Of a stretch of 64,000 nucleotides of DNA, positions 39,144 through 49,051 are shown in pieces. The notes under the pieces were generated by a model. That model saw nothing but the letters and a program-made list of their open reading frames with translations. It did not search any database and was not told the DNA's origin. Within the stretch, counting starts at the first letter, position 1; each line of letters begins with the position of its first letter. This stretch comes from Cryptomeria japonica (taxonomy: Eukaryota; Streptophyta; Pinopsida; Cupressales; Cupressaceae): the NCBI RefSeq assembly GCF_030272615.1, contig NC_081414.1, forward strand, positions 47,856,501 to 47,920,500. The letters are read 5' to 3'. The position numbers were made by a program, and so were the translations under genes.

Positions 39144-39356
39144 AGGTCCATTGACAACACCAATTTTTACCAAGAAAATTCATCCAGAGGAGATGATCTC
39201 TCTCCTTGCACCCCAAAAGCAATGGTTTCATTCAAACCTCCTAAGAACTTACTCTTAATTATTGTTATTGCCATTTTTTTCACCATTTTCCTAGCTTCTT
39301 CAAGGTCCAAAAGAAAAACCACACACATTAATGAAATAAATGATGATTTTCCATGA

Positions 39357-39654
39357 ATTCTCCTCCAACACCCATTATATTGCATATAGAAATAAATCAC
39401 TTCAACTTTTAAAGACTATTTATAGTATTTATTTTGAAATGCCACCAAGAAACACCATTTTTCCTTACCCCACATCAAATAACAACGTGTACCCATTAGG
39501 ATTCAAAGAATACCAAGGAATAGTTTTTCTTTACAAATGTGAGTCGCTCGTTAAGAATATAAGCTCTCCATTTAATCATTATTTTTACCTCCAAAGATTT
39601 TACTTCTTAGGTATCCTCCATATCTCTTTCCTCATTTGTGCCTTCCAATATTTC
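39357..39654 (+). other. Unassigned sequence between element 3 and the retroposon
   Basis: A 113-codon frame (39340-39681) overlaps the end of the split host frame in another phase; no domain recognised. Confidence 0.35.
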
Positions 39655-40115
39655 TATCCGAGACAATATGTTTTTGATTAAGGAACAAATAGGTTTTGAG
39701 GGGACTCAAAATCCCTTACAACAAGTTTTGAAGGTACCCGAAACCCTTGAATCTTGAACAAATCTAGAACCCACATAAGAACGTTGCAACAAAAATCAGC
39801 AAAGACTACCAATAGCCCACCCTCAGCCTAAACGAAAAATCATTGAAGACCCAACTGAACAAAAGAGGACAAAGCCATCCTCCAAAAATCTCAAACAACA
39901 CCAAGAGATGTCAAAACAAGAAAAGACAAGGGTTTTATCAAGGCTCCCTTATCCTTCATCAAATACCAAGCGTTTTTCCAGGCACCCATAACTTGAACAT
40001 TGAGATTAAGCAATGATCCCAAAACTATAACCTCTAGATTATGGATGATAAACATAAAAGAACAATCTGGAACCAAAGGGTTTTGAAAGGCTCCCCAAAC
40101 CTTTACATTGGGTTT

Positions 40116-41224
40116 TTAATTGGCTCCCCAAACCAACAAGTTGAACCCAACAAAGATGATCCATCTAGAAGTTAGCACCCAACCAACATAACTTCTTACT
40201 ACCTTAATATGAAGGAGACCCAACTCAGTAGAAATTGAAGGGAAACTAACTTCAAGATGAACCAACCAAATATCATTCCACCCCACCAAGCAACACCTCA
40301 CATTTTCTTCAGCAAAAACCATCTCCACCTCAATAGAAGATAACTCCACCTCAATAGGACTATCCAAAGAAGACCAAAGATGCTGATACAAAAAAACAAA
40401 CCAACCCAGCCAGGAACTCTCCACCTCAATAGGAGAGATCAACACCAAGTCAAGAGAAAGGGTAAATGAAGTCCCTTTCGAAGCCATACCAACAAGAAGA
40501 TCCCACCTCTATAGGACCATTGAGCAGAGCCTGAGAGGTAAATACATGAAATGAAAAAAATTGCATGACAATGAACATATGAACCAAACTATGGATCCCA
40601 TTGAAGCACGCACAAGAAACAAAAGGAAACCCCAACTAGAGCCCTCCATCTGACAAATTCGAGATAGGACAAGAAGGGCCATAGTTGGTAGAATGGGGAC
40701 AACCAAATCTTGAATAAAGTAGAACAGAAATGGGGGCACCCACCCCCAAATAGAGGACCAAAGGAAAAAACAGGGAGGCAGCCTAGACCCACCTCAACCA
40801 CATTTCCAACAACATCCACCTCATCTAAAACACCAACAAAATCTTCCCCGCCGAAAATCCAGATGCTCAGGCCACCTCTACAAACGCACAGGCTTTGTCT
40901 CCAACTCTCGCACATCCTCAAACCTCTGCACGCGTTCCATTGGGCAAAGATCAAACCAAAGACCAAGGCAACTGCCAGGAGGGGGTGGGGAAGAACACCC
41001 ATCTTTGCACCCACCACTCCCGCATCTCTCGCTGCTCCTGCCACTCGATCCTCTGCACACCTCTCATAGAATAGGAACCACGACAAAAGGAAAAGGGGAG
41101 GGGGCAAGAGTATCATCTTTGTTTGCGTTATCTCTTTCCTCGCCGTCCTCAATGCATCCCCTTGCAGAACCCTCGCTCCTCCTGCTTGCGCTCTCCTCTC
41201 TCCTCTCGCTCTTCCCATTTTCAA
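40116..41224 (-). CDS. Open frames of unknown product in the retroposon
   Basis: The minus strand has an open frame at 40589-41224 (211 codons, GC-rich start with many Arg and Gly, then Phe/Leu-rich) and another at 40116-40487 (123 codons) in which the words SPIEVE and SSIEVE recur (PIEVESSW, PIEVELSSIEVE). I recognise no domain. The second frame's repeat reads CCTATTGAGGTGGA in DNA, also at about 40520. These may be decayed or non-coding. Confidence 0.25.
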
Positions 41225-41327
41225 AATTTGAAACCCTCACCATCCTCAATGCATCCCTCTGGAGAAACCCTCTCTCCTCCCACTTGCACTCCCCTCGCTT
41301 CTCCCGCTGTTCCCATTTTTAAACTTT
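41147..41327 (-). repeat. Two 97-bp 5' monomers of the retroposon
   Basis: CCTCAATGCATCCC occurs at 41147-41160 and 41244-41257, each followed by a CCTC(G/T)CTCCT stretch and by TTCCCATTTT. On the minus strand, this is a head-to-tail pair at the 5' end of the insert, a position where some LINEs carry promoter monomers. Confidence 0.65.
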
Positions 41328-41345
41328 TATCCGAGACAATATGTT

Positions 41346-42572
41346 ACTTATTATCATTTTCTCTTTTTCTTTAGAAATAAATCATTAATTTTATTTCCTC
41401 TTGAACTTCAAACTCATTTTCCTTATAGGAGTCGAAGTTCCTCTTATCATTTGTACTCTAAATAGATTAAAATCCAAATCATACACATTTTGTTCATTTT
41501 GATAATTCCATAATTCCACTTCACCATGAGTACTCCTTAGGTTTTGATCCTCCTAAATTTCTTCATCTCTTTGGATTGTCTTCTTTGTTTTGTGAAGTTT
41601 TGTCTTTATTTTCAAGAATAGTATTTTTCAAAGAAATTGACTTATCCATTTCTTTGATTTTTTTTTTCATTGCATTTTCTCTATTGATGTTAATATTTTG
41701 AATAGTTACAGTAGAACATTGATGATTCATCAATTTTGATTGGTTCCATTCTATTTCTATAGTTTGAATATTAATTAAGGAAGGATTTTTTTTCTACTAG
41801 ATTTAGGAAAAAAATATCCTCACATATAATCCTTAGATTATTTTATTGAGGATTTTTCATGTAATGAAGTGAAGGATTTCTCACACAACAAACAATAGCA
41901 CATATCTCAAACATGCAAATATGGATTCCTTTCTTGAAAATATCATTGACTACATAACAAAAATATTAAACATGAAACATGAAATAGGTTGTCATTGAGT
42001 AAGCCATTTATAAATAAACTAAATATAAAAAGCATAATAAACAATTTGAAGATACTTCTTATAGGTCTAATTTTGTGGCAAACTTTACATTAGTTATCAC
42101 TTTATAAATAACTCAAACTATCTATATTCGAATAAAAGAAGAACTAGTTTATTCACAATAGACATTATTAGAGGATGTAATGAATTTGGTTGATTCAGAG
42201 AAAAGATTAAAAGGTCCCTATGTAACACATTGCAAATTTATTTCTCTTGCTTTGGGCGTCTTCTACCTCTCTATAACTTTCCAAACTAATACTTTTTTTA
42301 TTCGTCCCCTCCCTTTTCATGACTTATCACTTTCTCACCATCCTTCCCCTACTTTAGAAATTTTATTTAAATATACCCTAAATGGGTTTTGACATGTCCA
42401 AGTAAATTTTAGAATTTTCAACATCCCTCCAAAAAATTACATAACTTTTGGGAGTCGTAATTTTTGATCCAAGCACTTGATTGCCTCTATTTTTTAAATT
42501 AAAGTATCAAAGTTTTCTATGTGCTACAAATGTCAAAAAAGTTTTTTTTTTCAATTTTTGAGGGCTAAAAAT
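41346..42572. other. AT-rich intergenic sequence
   Basis: No coding region above 70 codons and no repeat boundary. Ends at the AAAAT target duplication (42568-42572) of the nested element. Confidence 0.55.
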
Positions 42573-42957
42573 TGATAGTCATTCAAGGACTCAAGCTATT
42601 AGAATCACTTACAAAAAATAATTACAAGAGAAAAAAGCAAGAGCATAGATTTACAAAAATAGATACAAAATGGTTATATTGATATAATTTATACATATTA
42701 TACATATGGAGCCTTGCTTATATCTAGGTAAGGTTGAAATATATGATTAGATAAGATCATGACAAGTGCCTTAATTCTATAACATGAGATAACTGCAAAT
42801 AAGATCACATGAAAACTATTAGTTTCTAGAAAGATTCCCAATCTCCACAGTGAATGTGTGAATAGGAATTAACTTTAATGACTAGTTAGATAATGTACCT
42901 TGTTCATATGCTACAAAGGGGAAATTGGACAGGTAAAACCACTGTTCGCACTGACAC
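42573..42957 (-). repeat. 3' LTR of the nested host element
   Basis: 385 bp. Recognisable stretches shared with the right LTR: GACTCAAGCT, ATAATTGATACAT-like, GATCATGACAAGTG and TACCTTGTTCA...GGAAATTGGA. Considerable divergence from the right LTR shows age. Confidence 0.88.
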
Positions 42958-43496
42958 CCCCCTTAAGTGCAATGTAGGGGGAAGTAAAAAATGCAAATGA
43001 CACAAACATATGTCCCAACTACTAGTTCATGTTAGACACTCATTTACAAAATACCTCTCGCAAATAGAGTGAAGGAAAAATACCACATGGGAAAAATCCC
43101 CCCTCCAAAAGATAATGCAAGAATACAATTATATACAAGTGATAGAAGAAGTAATGAACAAAGGAATTAATATGATTGTTGAAGAACTACATCTATAGAA
43201 AAATATAAAATCAATATCCACCGATGGAAAAAAAGGAGTGAGACTATATATCCCATCATAACGAAGTATCTCCTATACCAATTGTGAGTGCTTGAAGGAA
43301 AAATTAGATAAAATGCCTACAAACAACATGCTTCCCCTTGGGAAGAAACAAATCCAATTTTAAATGTAGAAAAAACTCAAATTCTGTGAAGAGAGGTGAG
43401 GGAAGAAGTACCATTAAGGATGTCTCAAAAAAATTACTCAAATGTCTCTATACTAGAGTATGCTACAATAAAATTAGATGCTAGCCTGGTCATTGA
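42958..43496 (-). other. Polypurine tract and 3' internal part of the nested host element
   Basis: The minus strand reads CACTTAAGGGGGG right before the LTR start TGTCAGTG. The remainder holds no conserved frame and ends at the ATTGA duplication (43492-43496) of the Gypsy insertion. Confidence 0.75.
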
Positions 43497-44798
43497 TGAT
43501 GCAAGACATAGACTCTTTCCTTCAAACTTACAAAATTTGAAACACAAAATACCCTTACGGGGACTCTCTGTTACAAAATAAATAGTCAGATTGCAACAAA
43601 TCATAAATTTATATGCTCATCAAATTAGCAACACATAATTATAAACTTGGACTGATGCCTCTCCTTGATGCTAATTCTATCCTCTATCCCCTCTTGGGTC
43701 CTCACACCAAGTTTCAAGGTGTTCTGACAATCGATTCAGGGAGAAACTATCAAATTTTGTTTAGAACCCTAGTTATCCTAGCTAACCAGACAACCCTGTG
43801 AAAAATTTGCAGAATTTTAATGGTTCAGAATTTCAATCATTGACAAATGGAAGATAACACACTACTATTAATCCACAGGTGCTCACCCTAACAATTGGAA
43901 TCCAAACACCAATATACAAATATAGAAAATAGGGCAAATTGCAGAAACAGAGCGAATTATAAGCTTCCAATTTAGTGCCAATTATTTCAAAATTTGAAAA
44001 TTAGTTGTACATTGTAGAATCCCCTAGTTCCCCCCTTTTCCAATCGTTTCTCATACAATTTATACCAAATTTTTCCTTTTCTCGCGGTCACAACAGATCT
44101 TTGGGCTGCCTGACTGTTCAATTTCCAAATATGATAAATCACTGTTGGACACAGGTACCAGAATAACAATACCGAATTGACAAATAAATGTTGGATCTCG
44201 TCATCAGAATAACAATGTTGAGCTTCTAAATCAACGTGGGGCACCAATATCGGAATAACAATTCCAAATATGACCTCTTGATCAGCAATCGAAATAACTC
44301 ATAAAGGCAGAGCAACAATTTTAAGTAATCTCGATAGAACAAACTATCCTGATCTCACTTATTTTAGTCTAACTATATCGAACACGACATGTGGATGCCT
44401 ATCAGAATAACCCATCAAAGTTGGCTGAACAATATTTTGCAATCCCGATAGAATAAATTATCCCAATGACAATGATGACAATATTATAGGGTAAACTATC
44501 CCGATGACAACAATGATAGCTTATTAGTTAAACTATCTCAATGACAACAAAATGATAAATTTTGAATAATGACACTTCATCGATTTAGCTATCCTAATGA
44601 CAGTAATGGCAACTTTTTGAGAAACTTTATAAATTTGCAAATCATGACTCCAAATTAGATATACAGACCTAAAAACATGAAATAACATTATAAATGGTCT
44701 CAATAGACCTTATTGAATCAAAACGGACCGAACCTTAACTCCTAAGACTCAAAACACCTAATTGAAATATTGACTTTACTCTAGGTGCTCTTGCACCA
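43497..44798 (-). repeat. 3' LTR of element 4
   Basis: 1302 bp, aligning throughout with 47003-48310. Contains internal arrays: AATAACAAT(A/G)CCGA-type units at about 44150-44350 and AACTATCCCGATGACAACAA units at about 44395-44640. Confidence 0.94.
44150..44640 (-). repeat. Minisatellite arrays inside the element 4 LTR
   Basis: Units of about 40-55 bp sharing CGGAATAACAAT and TAAACTATCCCGATGACAACAATG. The same arrays occur in the partner LTR at about 47655-48140, so they predate the insertion. Confidence 0.75.
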
Positions 44799-44823
44799 TA
44801 CACCTGGGCCTAAAAATATTCTA

Positions 44824-45415
44824 TGTCTCTTCGAAACCAGTTTTCCCTTGTCCATCTCTGACCTTCCGAGGTGACATCCTTTCTTGGGTAGCTTGAACTG
44901 GTTTCTCCATTGCATCTGCTTCATGCTTTCCATATTTTTCCTTTGACTTTGGCCAAACACTCCCATCTCCTTGTCCAATCACTTGTCCCTTATGTGTCAG
45001 GTTCTCTGTCACTAGAACCCCTGATCCATCATGTTTATCATACCCAAAATGCTCTGATTTTGCAGAACATGACTACTTATCAACTTCTTTTTCCACTATA
45101 GGACATATTAGAGTCCCAACTAGGATTGCTTTATCCTCCTTCCACCCACCTTGTGGCTGCACATACATTTGATCTTTGGCCTTTACTTGGTCTATTTTAG
45201 GTATCAACATCTTACCTTTGTCATCTCTGACTAAAATATTCTGCAAACCTTCTGATTTGGTATATCCAAACATAGGAGTGACTGCAACTTTTCTTGACTC
45301 ATCTTCACTTACCTTCACCGACTCATTCTTGCCAACCAAGATGATTTTTGCTGCCTTGCCTCTTGCTTCTTCAGTCTCCTGCAATGGGGTTAATACACAA
45401 GTTCTTCCATCCTTC
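44824..45415 (-). pseudogene. C-terminal tail of the element 4 gag-protease frame
   Basis: After a frame change near 45420 the reading continues KKDGRTCVLTPLQETEEARG, a phrase commonly found right after the Gypsy protease, then a Lys/Glu-rich tail to a stop at 45073. A further open stretch (45012-44824) follows beyond two stops. The sequence turns into non-RT tail exactly where RT should start. Confidence 0.7.
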
Positions 45416-46918
45416 TTAATGGTAGGTATTATTTCTACCATCATAAAGTGCTTGCCTATCAAATTGCCATGGCTTTCCAAGAAGTAGATGGAAACAATCC
45501 ATGGGTAAAATATCACAAAGTACCCTATCTTTATATCCTCCAATCTGAAACTCAACATAGGCTTGTTCATTTACCAAAAGTGACTGATTATCATTTACCC
45601 AAGATGCTTTATATGGTGCTTCATGAGGAACTCTTTCTAGTTTCATTTTACCTACCATCTCTCTAGACACCATATTGTCAGTGGCACCTGAATCTATTAC
45701 TACCTTGCATACTTTACCTTTACATTTGCATGTGGTCCTGAACAAACTCTTCCTTTGAGTCATCTCCTTCTCCTTAGATTCCTTCAAAAATGTTCTTCTT
45801 AGCATCAATGATTCACCTACTTCTAGAGGAGCAACATGATTTAAAGAGTTGACACTTTCACCTTCATCTTCTTGCACAATTTGGACTCTCTTTTCACCTC
45901 TTCTTTCACCACCACTTGACATAGATCCTTGTCTCTTAGGACACTTGAATGTTGGGTGTCCAAACTCTTGACAATTATAGCACCTACCTAAAAATGTATT
46001 GGAATTCGTACCTCCACGAAATCTGCCTCTTGTGCCTCTACCTCTGAAATCTACACCTTGCTCTTGAATTTTGTTTGCATCTTCTTGGCTTTGATTTGAT
46101 TGTATTGATGTAGAAAATGTTCCTCTGCCCCTACTTGACTTATCTTGTCTTCTCTTCATCTTTTCTTCCACTTTAATTGCCAATTGAAAACAATCCTCCA
46201 CCATCTTTGGATTTGCCACAACTAGTTCATCTTGAATGTTAAATCTAAGTCCACTAGGGTATCTAGCAACCTTTTCAACCTCATCTTCCATCCCACCTAA
46301 TCTTATGCTCAACTTGTAAAATTCATCAGTATAAGTTTTGACATCTAACTCTTTTTGTTTCAAACATTGGAGTTTCTTATACAATTGAACTTCATAGTCT
46401 TTAGGAAGAAACTTACCCTTAATTTTAGCAACCATCCCGTCCCAAGAAACTATTTTTGCTTTACCTCTCTTTCTCCTCTCAGCTTGTTCATAGTCCCACC
46501 ATAATAATGCATGTCCTTTCAACTTTGTCTTTGCTTTCTTCACCCGTTGCTCATCAGGAACATCTTCACATTCAAAGTGATTGTCCATAGCTGCAATCCA
46601 ATCTAGAAGGTCTTCATCATCCAAATTACCTCCATACATAGAAAAATCAACTCTCACCTTATGTTTGTCACCTTGAACTACTTTTAGAAGTCTAATTGTC
46701 CTTTGTTCCTCCGGGTCCAATTGGTCTTCTCCTTCTTCTTCCTGGAACTCTTCTTCTTCTTCCTCTTCACTCACATCTCCCAAATCAACATTCCTTCTTT
46801 GATTAGACTCTAAGGTTTCAAGTCTTTCCAACACATCATTATAGGACTCTTGGAACCTTGTATTCTTCTCTCTCAACTCCTGCAACTCTCTGGCAGTACC
46901 AACGTTCTTAGGAGGCAT
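45416..46918 (-). CDS. Gypsy gag-protease, element 4 (500 aa)
   Basis: One long open frame starting MPPKNVGTARELQELREKNT at 46918. In order: coiled-coil-like N-terminus; an acidic stretch (residues about 50-75); a Retrotrans_gag domain (HALLWWDYEQ, GKFLPKDY, KTYTDEFYKLSIRLGG); an Arg/Gly-rich linker; a zinc knuckle CYNCQEFGHPTFKC at residues 313-326; and an aspartic protease with DSGATDNMVS, catalytic Asp at about residue 409. The frame ends after LLLGKPWQFD and YDGRNNT by a frameshift. Gag itself seems intact, in contrast to nearly all other retroelement genes of the window, so it may still make particles or be recently derived. Confidence 0.92.
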   Translation of the reverse strand: MPPKNVGTARELQELREKNTRFQESYNDVLERLETLESNQRRNVDLGDVSEEEEEEEFQEEEGEDQLDPEEQRTIRLLKVVQGDKHKVRVDFSMYGGNLDDEDLLDWIAAMDNHFECEDVPDEQRVKKAKTKLKGHALLWWDYEQAERRKRGKAKIVSWDGMVAKIKGKFLPKDYEVQLYKKLQCLKQKELDVKTYTDEFYKLSIRLGGMEDEVEKVARYPSGLRFNIQDELVVANPKMVEDCFQLAIKVEEKMKRRQDKSSRGRGTFSTSIQSNQSQEDANKIQEQGVDFRGRGTRGRFRGGTNSNTFLGRCYNCQEFGHPTFKCPKRQGSMSSGGERRGEKRVQIVQEDEGESVNSLNHVAPLEVGESLMLRRTFLKESKEKEMTQRKSLFRTTCKCKGKVCKVVIDSGATDNMVSREMVGKMKLERVPHEAPYKASWVNDNQSLLVNEQAYVEFQIGGYKDRVLCDILPMDCFHLLLGKPWQFDRQALYDGRNNTYH

Positions 46919-46988
46919 CTTGTCTTCAACTGTGTACTCACTATTTTCTCAAACTTCAAGTATCTCCTTCAAGGAATCTACTCCCTAA

Positions 46989-47000
46989 GCTCTGATACCA
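46989..47000 (-). other. Primer-binding site of element 4
   Basis: The minus strand reads TGGTATCAGAGC, a perfect initiator-tRNA-Met type site, two bases from the LTR end. Confidence 0.92.
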
Positions 47001-47002
47001 CT

Positions 47003-48310
47003 TGATGCAAGAAAAAGACTCTTTCCTTCAAAATTACAAAATTCAATACACAAAATACCCTTACGGGGACTCTTTGTTACAAAATAAAAAGTTAGATTGC
47101 AACAAATCATAAATTTATATGCTCATCAAATTAGCAACACATAATTATAAACTAGGACTGATGCCTCTCCTTGATGCTAATTCTATCTTCTAGCCCCTCT
47201 TGGGTCCTCACACCAAGTTTCAAGGTGTTATGACAATCGAGTTAGGGAGAAATTGTCAAATTTCGTTTAGAACCCTAGTTATCCTAGCTAACCAGGCAAC
47301 CCCGTGAAAAATCTATAGAATTTTAACAGTTCAGAATTTCAATCATTAGCAAATGGAAGATAACACACTACTCTTAATCCACAAGTGCTCACCCTAACAA
47401 CTGGAATCAAAACAACAATATACAAATAAAGAAAATAGGGCAAATTGCAGAACCAAAGCGAATTACAAAAAATAAGCTTCCAATTTAGTGCCAGTGAATT
47501 CAAATTTTGAAAATCAGTTGTACCTTGCAAATCCCCCAGTTCCCCCCTTTTCCAATTGTTTCTCATACAATTTATACAAAATTTTTCCTTTTCCCGCGGT
47601 CACAATAGACCTTTGGGTTGCCTGACTGTTCAGTTTCCAAATATGAGAAATCACTGTTGGACACAGGTATCGGAATAACAACACCGAACTGACAAATCAA
47701 TGTTGGACACCATCATTGGAATAACAATGCCGAGCTGCTAAATCAACGTGGGGCACCCATAGCGAAATAAAAATTCCAAACATGACCTCTTGCTCACCCA
47801 TCAGAATAACTCATAAAGGCGGAGCGACAATTTTAAGTAATCCCGATAGAACAATCTATCCCGATGTCACTTATTTTGGTATAACTATACCGAACACGAC
47901 ATGTGGATGCCTATCAGAATAACCCATCAAAGTCGGCTAAACAATATTTTGCAATCCCAATAGAATAAATTATACCAATGACAACGATGAAAATATTATC
48001 GGGTAAACTATCCCGATGACAGCAATGATACCTTATCGGTTAAACTATCCCGATGACAACAAAATGACAACTTTTGAACAATGACACTTCATCAGTTTAT
48101 CTATCCCGATGACAGTAATGACAACTTTTTGAGCAACTTTACAAATTTGCAAATCATGATGCCAAATTAGACTTACAAACTTAAAAACATGAAATAACAT
48201 TACAAATGGTCTCAACAAATCTTATTGAATCAAAATGGACCTAACCCTAACTCCTAAGACTCAAAACACCTAATTGACATATTGATTTGACTCTAGGTGC
48301 TCCTGCACCA
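47003..48310 (-). repeat. 5' LTR of element 4
   Basis: 1308 bp; partner of 43497-44798. Confidence 0.94.
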
Positions 48311-48315
48311 ATTGA

Positions 48316-49046
48316 AGATGACACACAAAAGGCTACATGTAAACTCATGATGAAAATTCTCCAAACACAATGATGGTGTGATAATTGTTATGCTATAGTT
48401 GTCACCAAAGAGGAGAGTCAACCCCTCAAATGTGTTCCCTAATTATGTAGTATGAGATTCACAAAATAAATTTGATACATGTATCAAATGCTTATTCCAT
48501 AAAGATAAATTTGAAATACTATGGTGGTATTGGTGAACAAGAATGATGTGAGCCCTAATAAATGATTATGTACAAGGAATCAATGAAGATAAAAATCAAC
48601 ATCTATATTTGAAGGAGGAGAAGTAGAATATGAAGAATCTCATCATCATCATTATCATTCAAATATTCCAATATCTCCAAAATATTAAACTCCTAAATAG
48701 TATTATGATCATATTGTATATTATTTGAATCATTAAGAGGTACACGATATTATAAAACATGATCATATAGGAATGGTTATGTATTAGGATTTCCATATAC
48801 CTCCCAAATATTAGTCAAAAAATAATGAGTACGGTCAATGTGATAAAGAGAATTCAAAGTGTCATCATCAACATGTAGAGAAATAACTCGTAAGACATGA
48901 TCATTTATTTAATTCCAAGAAAAATTCTTACCATTAGCACATGGAGGAGGAACAAGACCATACAAATGTGGAAAAGGATGAAGCCAATGAAGATGTTTCA
49001 ATATACCACATGTCTATTTTTTCTATCTTCCCCCTTTTAAGATAAT
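48316..49046 (-). other. Internal, non-coding part of the nested host element
   Basis: No frame or domain recognised; continuous with 42958-43496 when element 4 is removed. Confidence 0.6.
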
Positions 49047-49051
49047 CAAAG

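Larger units (their letters stand above)
34111..39356 (+). pseudogene. Possible host open frame (about 101 codons) split by Copia-type element 3
   Basis: Left piece from ATG 34111 (alternative ATG 34132) to 34208, right piece 39149-39356. If the element and one copy of the AGGTC duplication are ignored, the frame stays open across the junction to a TGA at 39354. The right piece has a strong hydrophobic segment (LLLIIVIAIFFTIFLA) about 35 residues from the C-terminus followed by SRSKRK, as in a single-pass membrane protein with a basic flank. In-frame TAG at 34090 bounds it upstream. No family recognised; it could be one exon or a chance frame. Confidence 0.35.
39655..41345 (-). mobile_element. 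Retroposon-like insert with perfect 18-bp target duplication
   Basis: TATCCGAGACAATATGTT is present at 39655-39672 and 41328-41345. The 1655-bp insert between them is unlike its AT-rich surroundings: on the minus strand its first 600 bp are GC-rich, the rest moderately so, and the end reads CCTTAATCAAA. A long perfect duplication and this end are typical of target-primed (LINE/SINE type) insertion, although the A-tail is very short. No RT or endonuclease domain is seen, so it must have been mobilised in trans. Confidence 0.65.
43497..48310 (-). mobile_element. Element 4: Gypsy-type retrotransposon with gag-protease but no RT or integrase
   Basis: LTRs 43497-44798 and 47003-48310, both TGATGC...CACCA in plus sense. 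Primer-binding site 46989-47000, target duplication ATTGA at 43492-43496 and 48311-48315. Only 2.2 kb lie between the LTRs, filled by a gag-protease frame and a short tail. RT, RNase H and integrase are wholly absent with no remnant, so it is a non-autonomous gag-bearing derivative (TR-GAG-like). Confidence 0.93.

Noticed and set aside
40710-41374. Plus-strand frames of 83-119 codons in the GC-rich 5' part of the retroposon
   Set aside because: Overlap the longer minus-strand frame, Pro/Ser/Thr-rich by composition, no domain; orientation of the insert is minus.
42957-43496. Element 3-like gag remnant in the nested host element
   Set aside because: Only the purine tract and LTR start resemble element 3; no gag words are readable in any frame.
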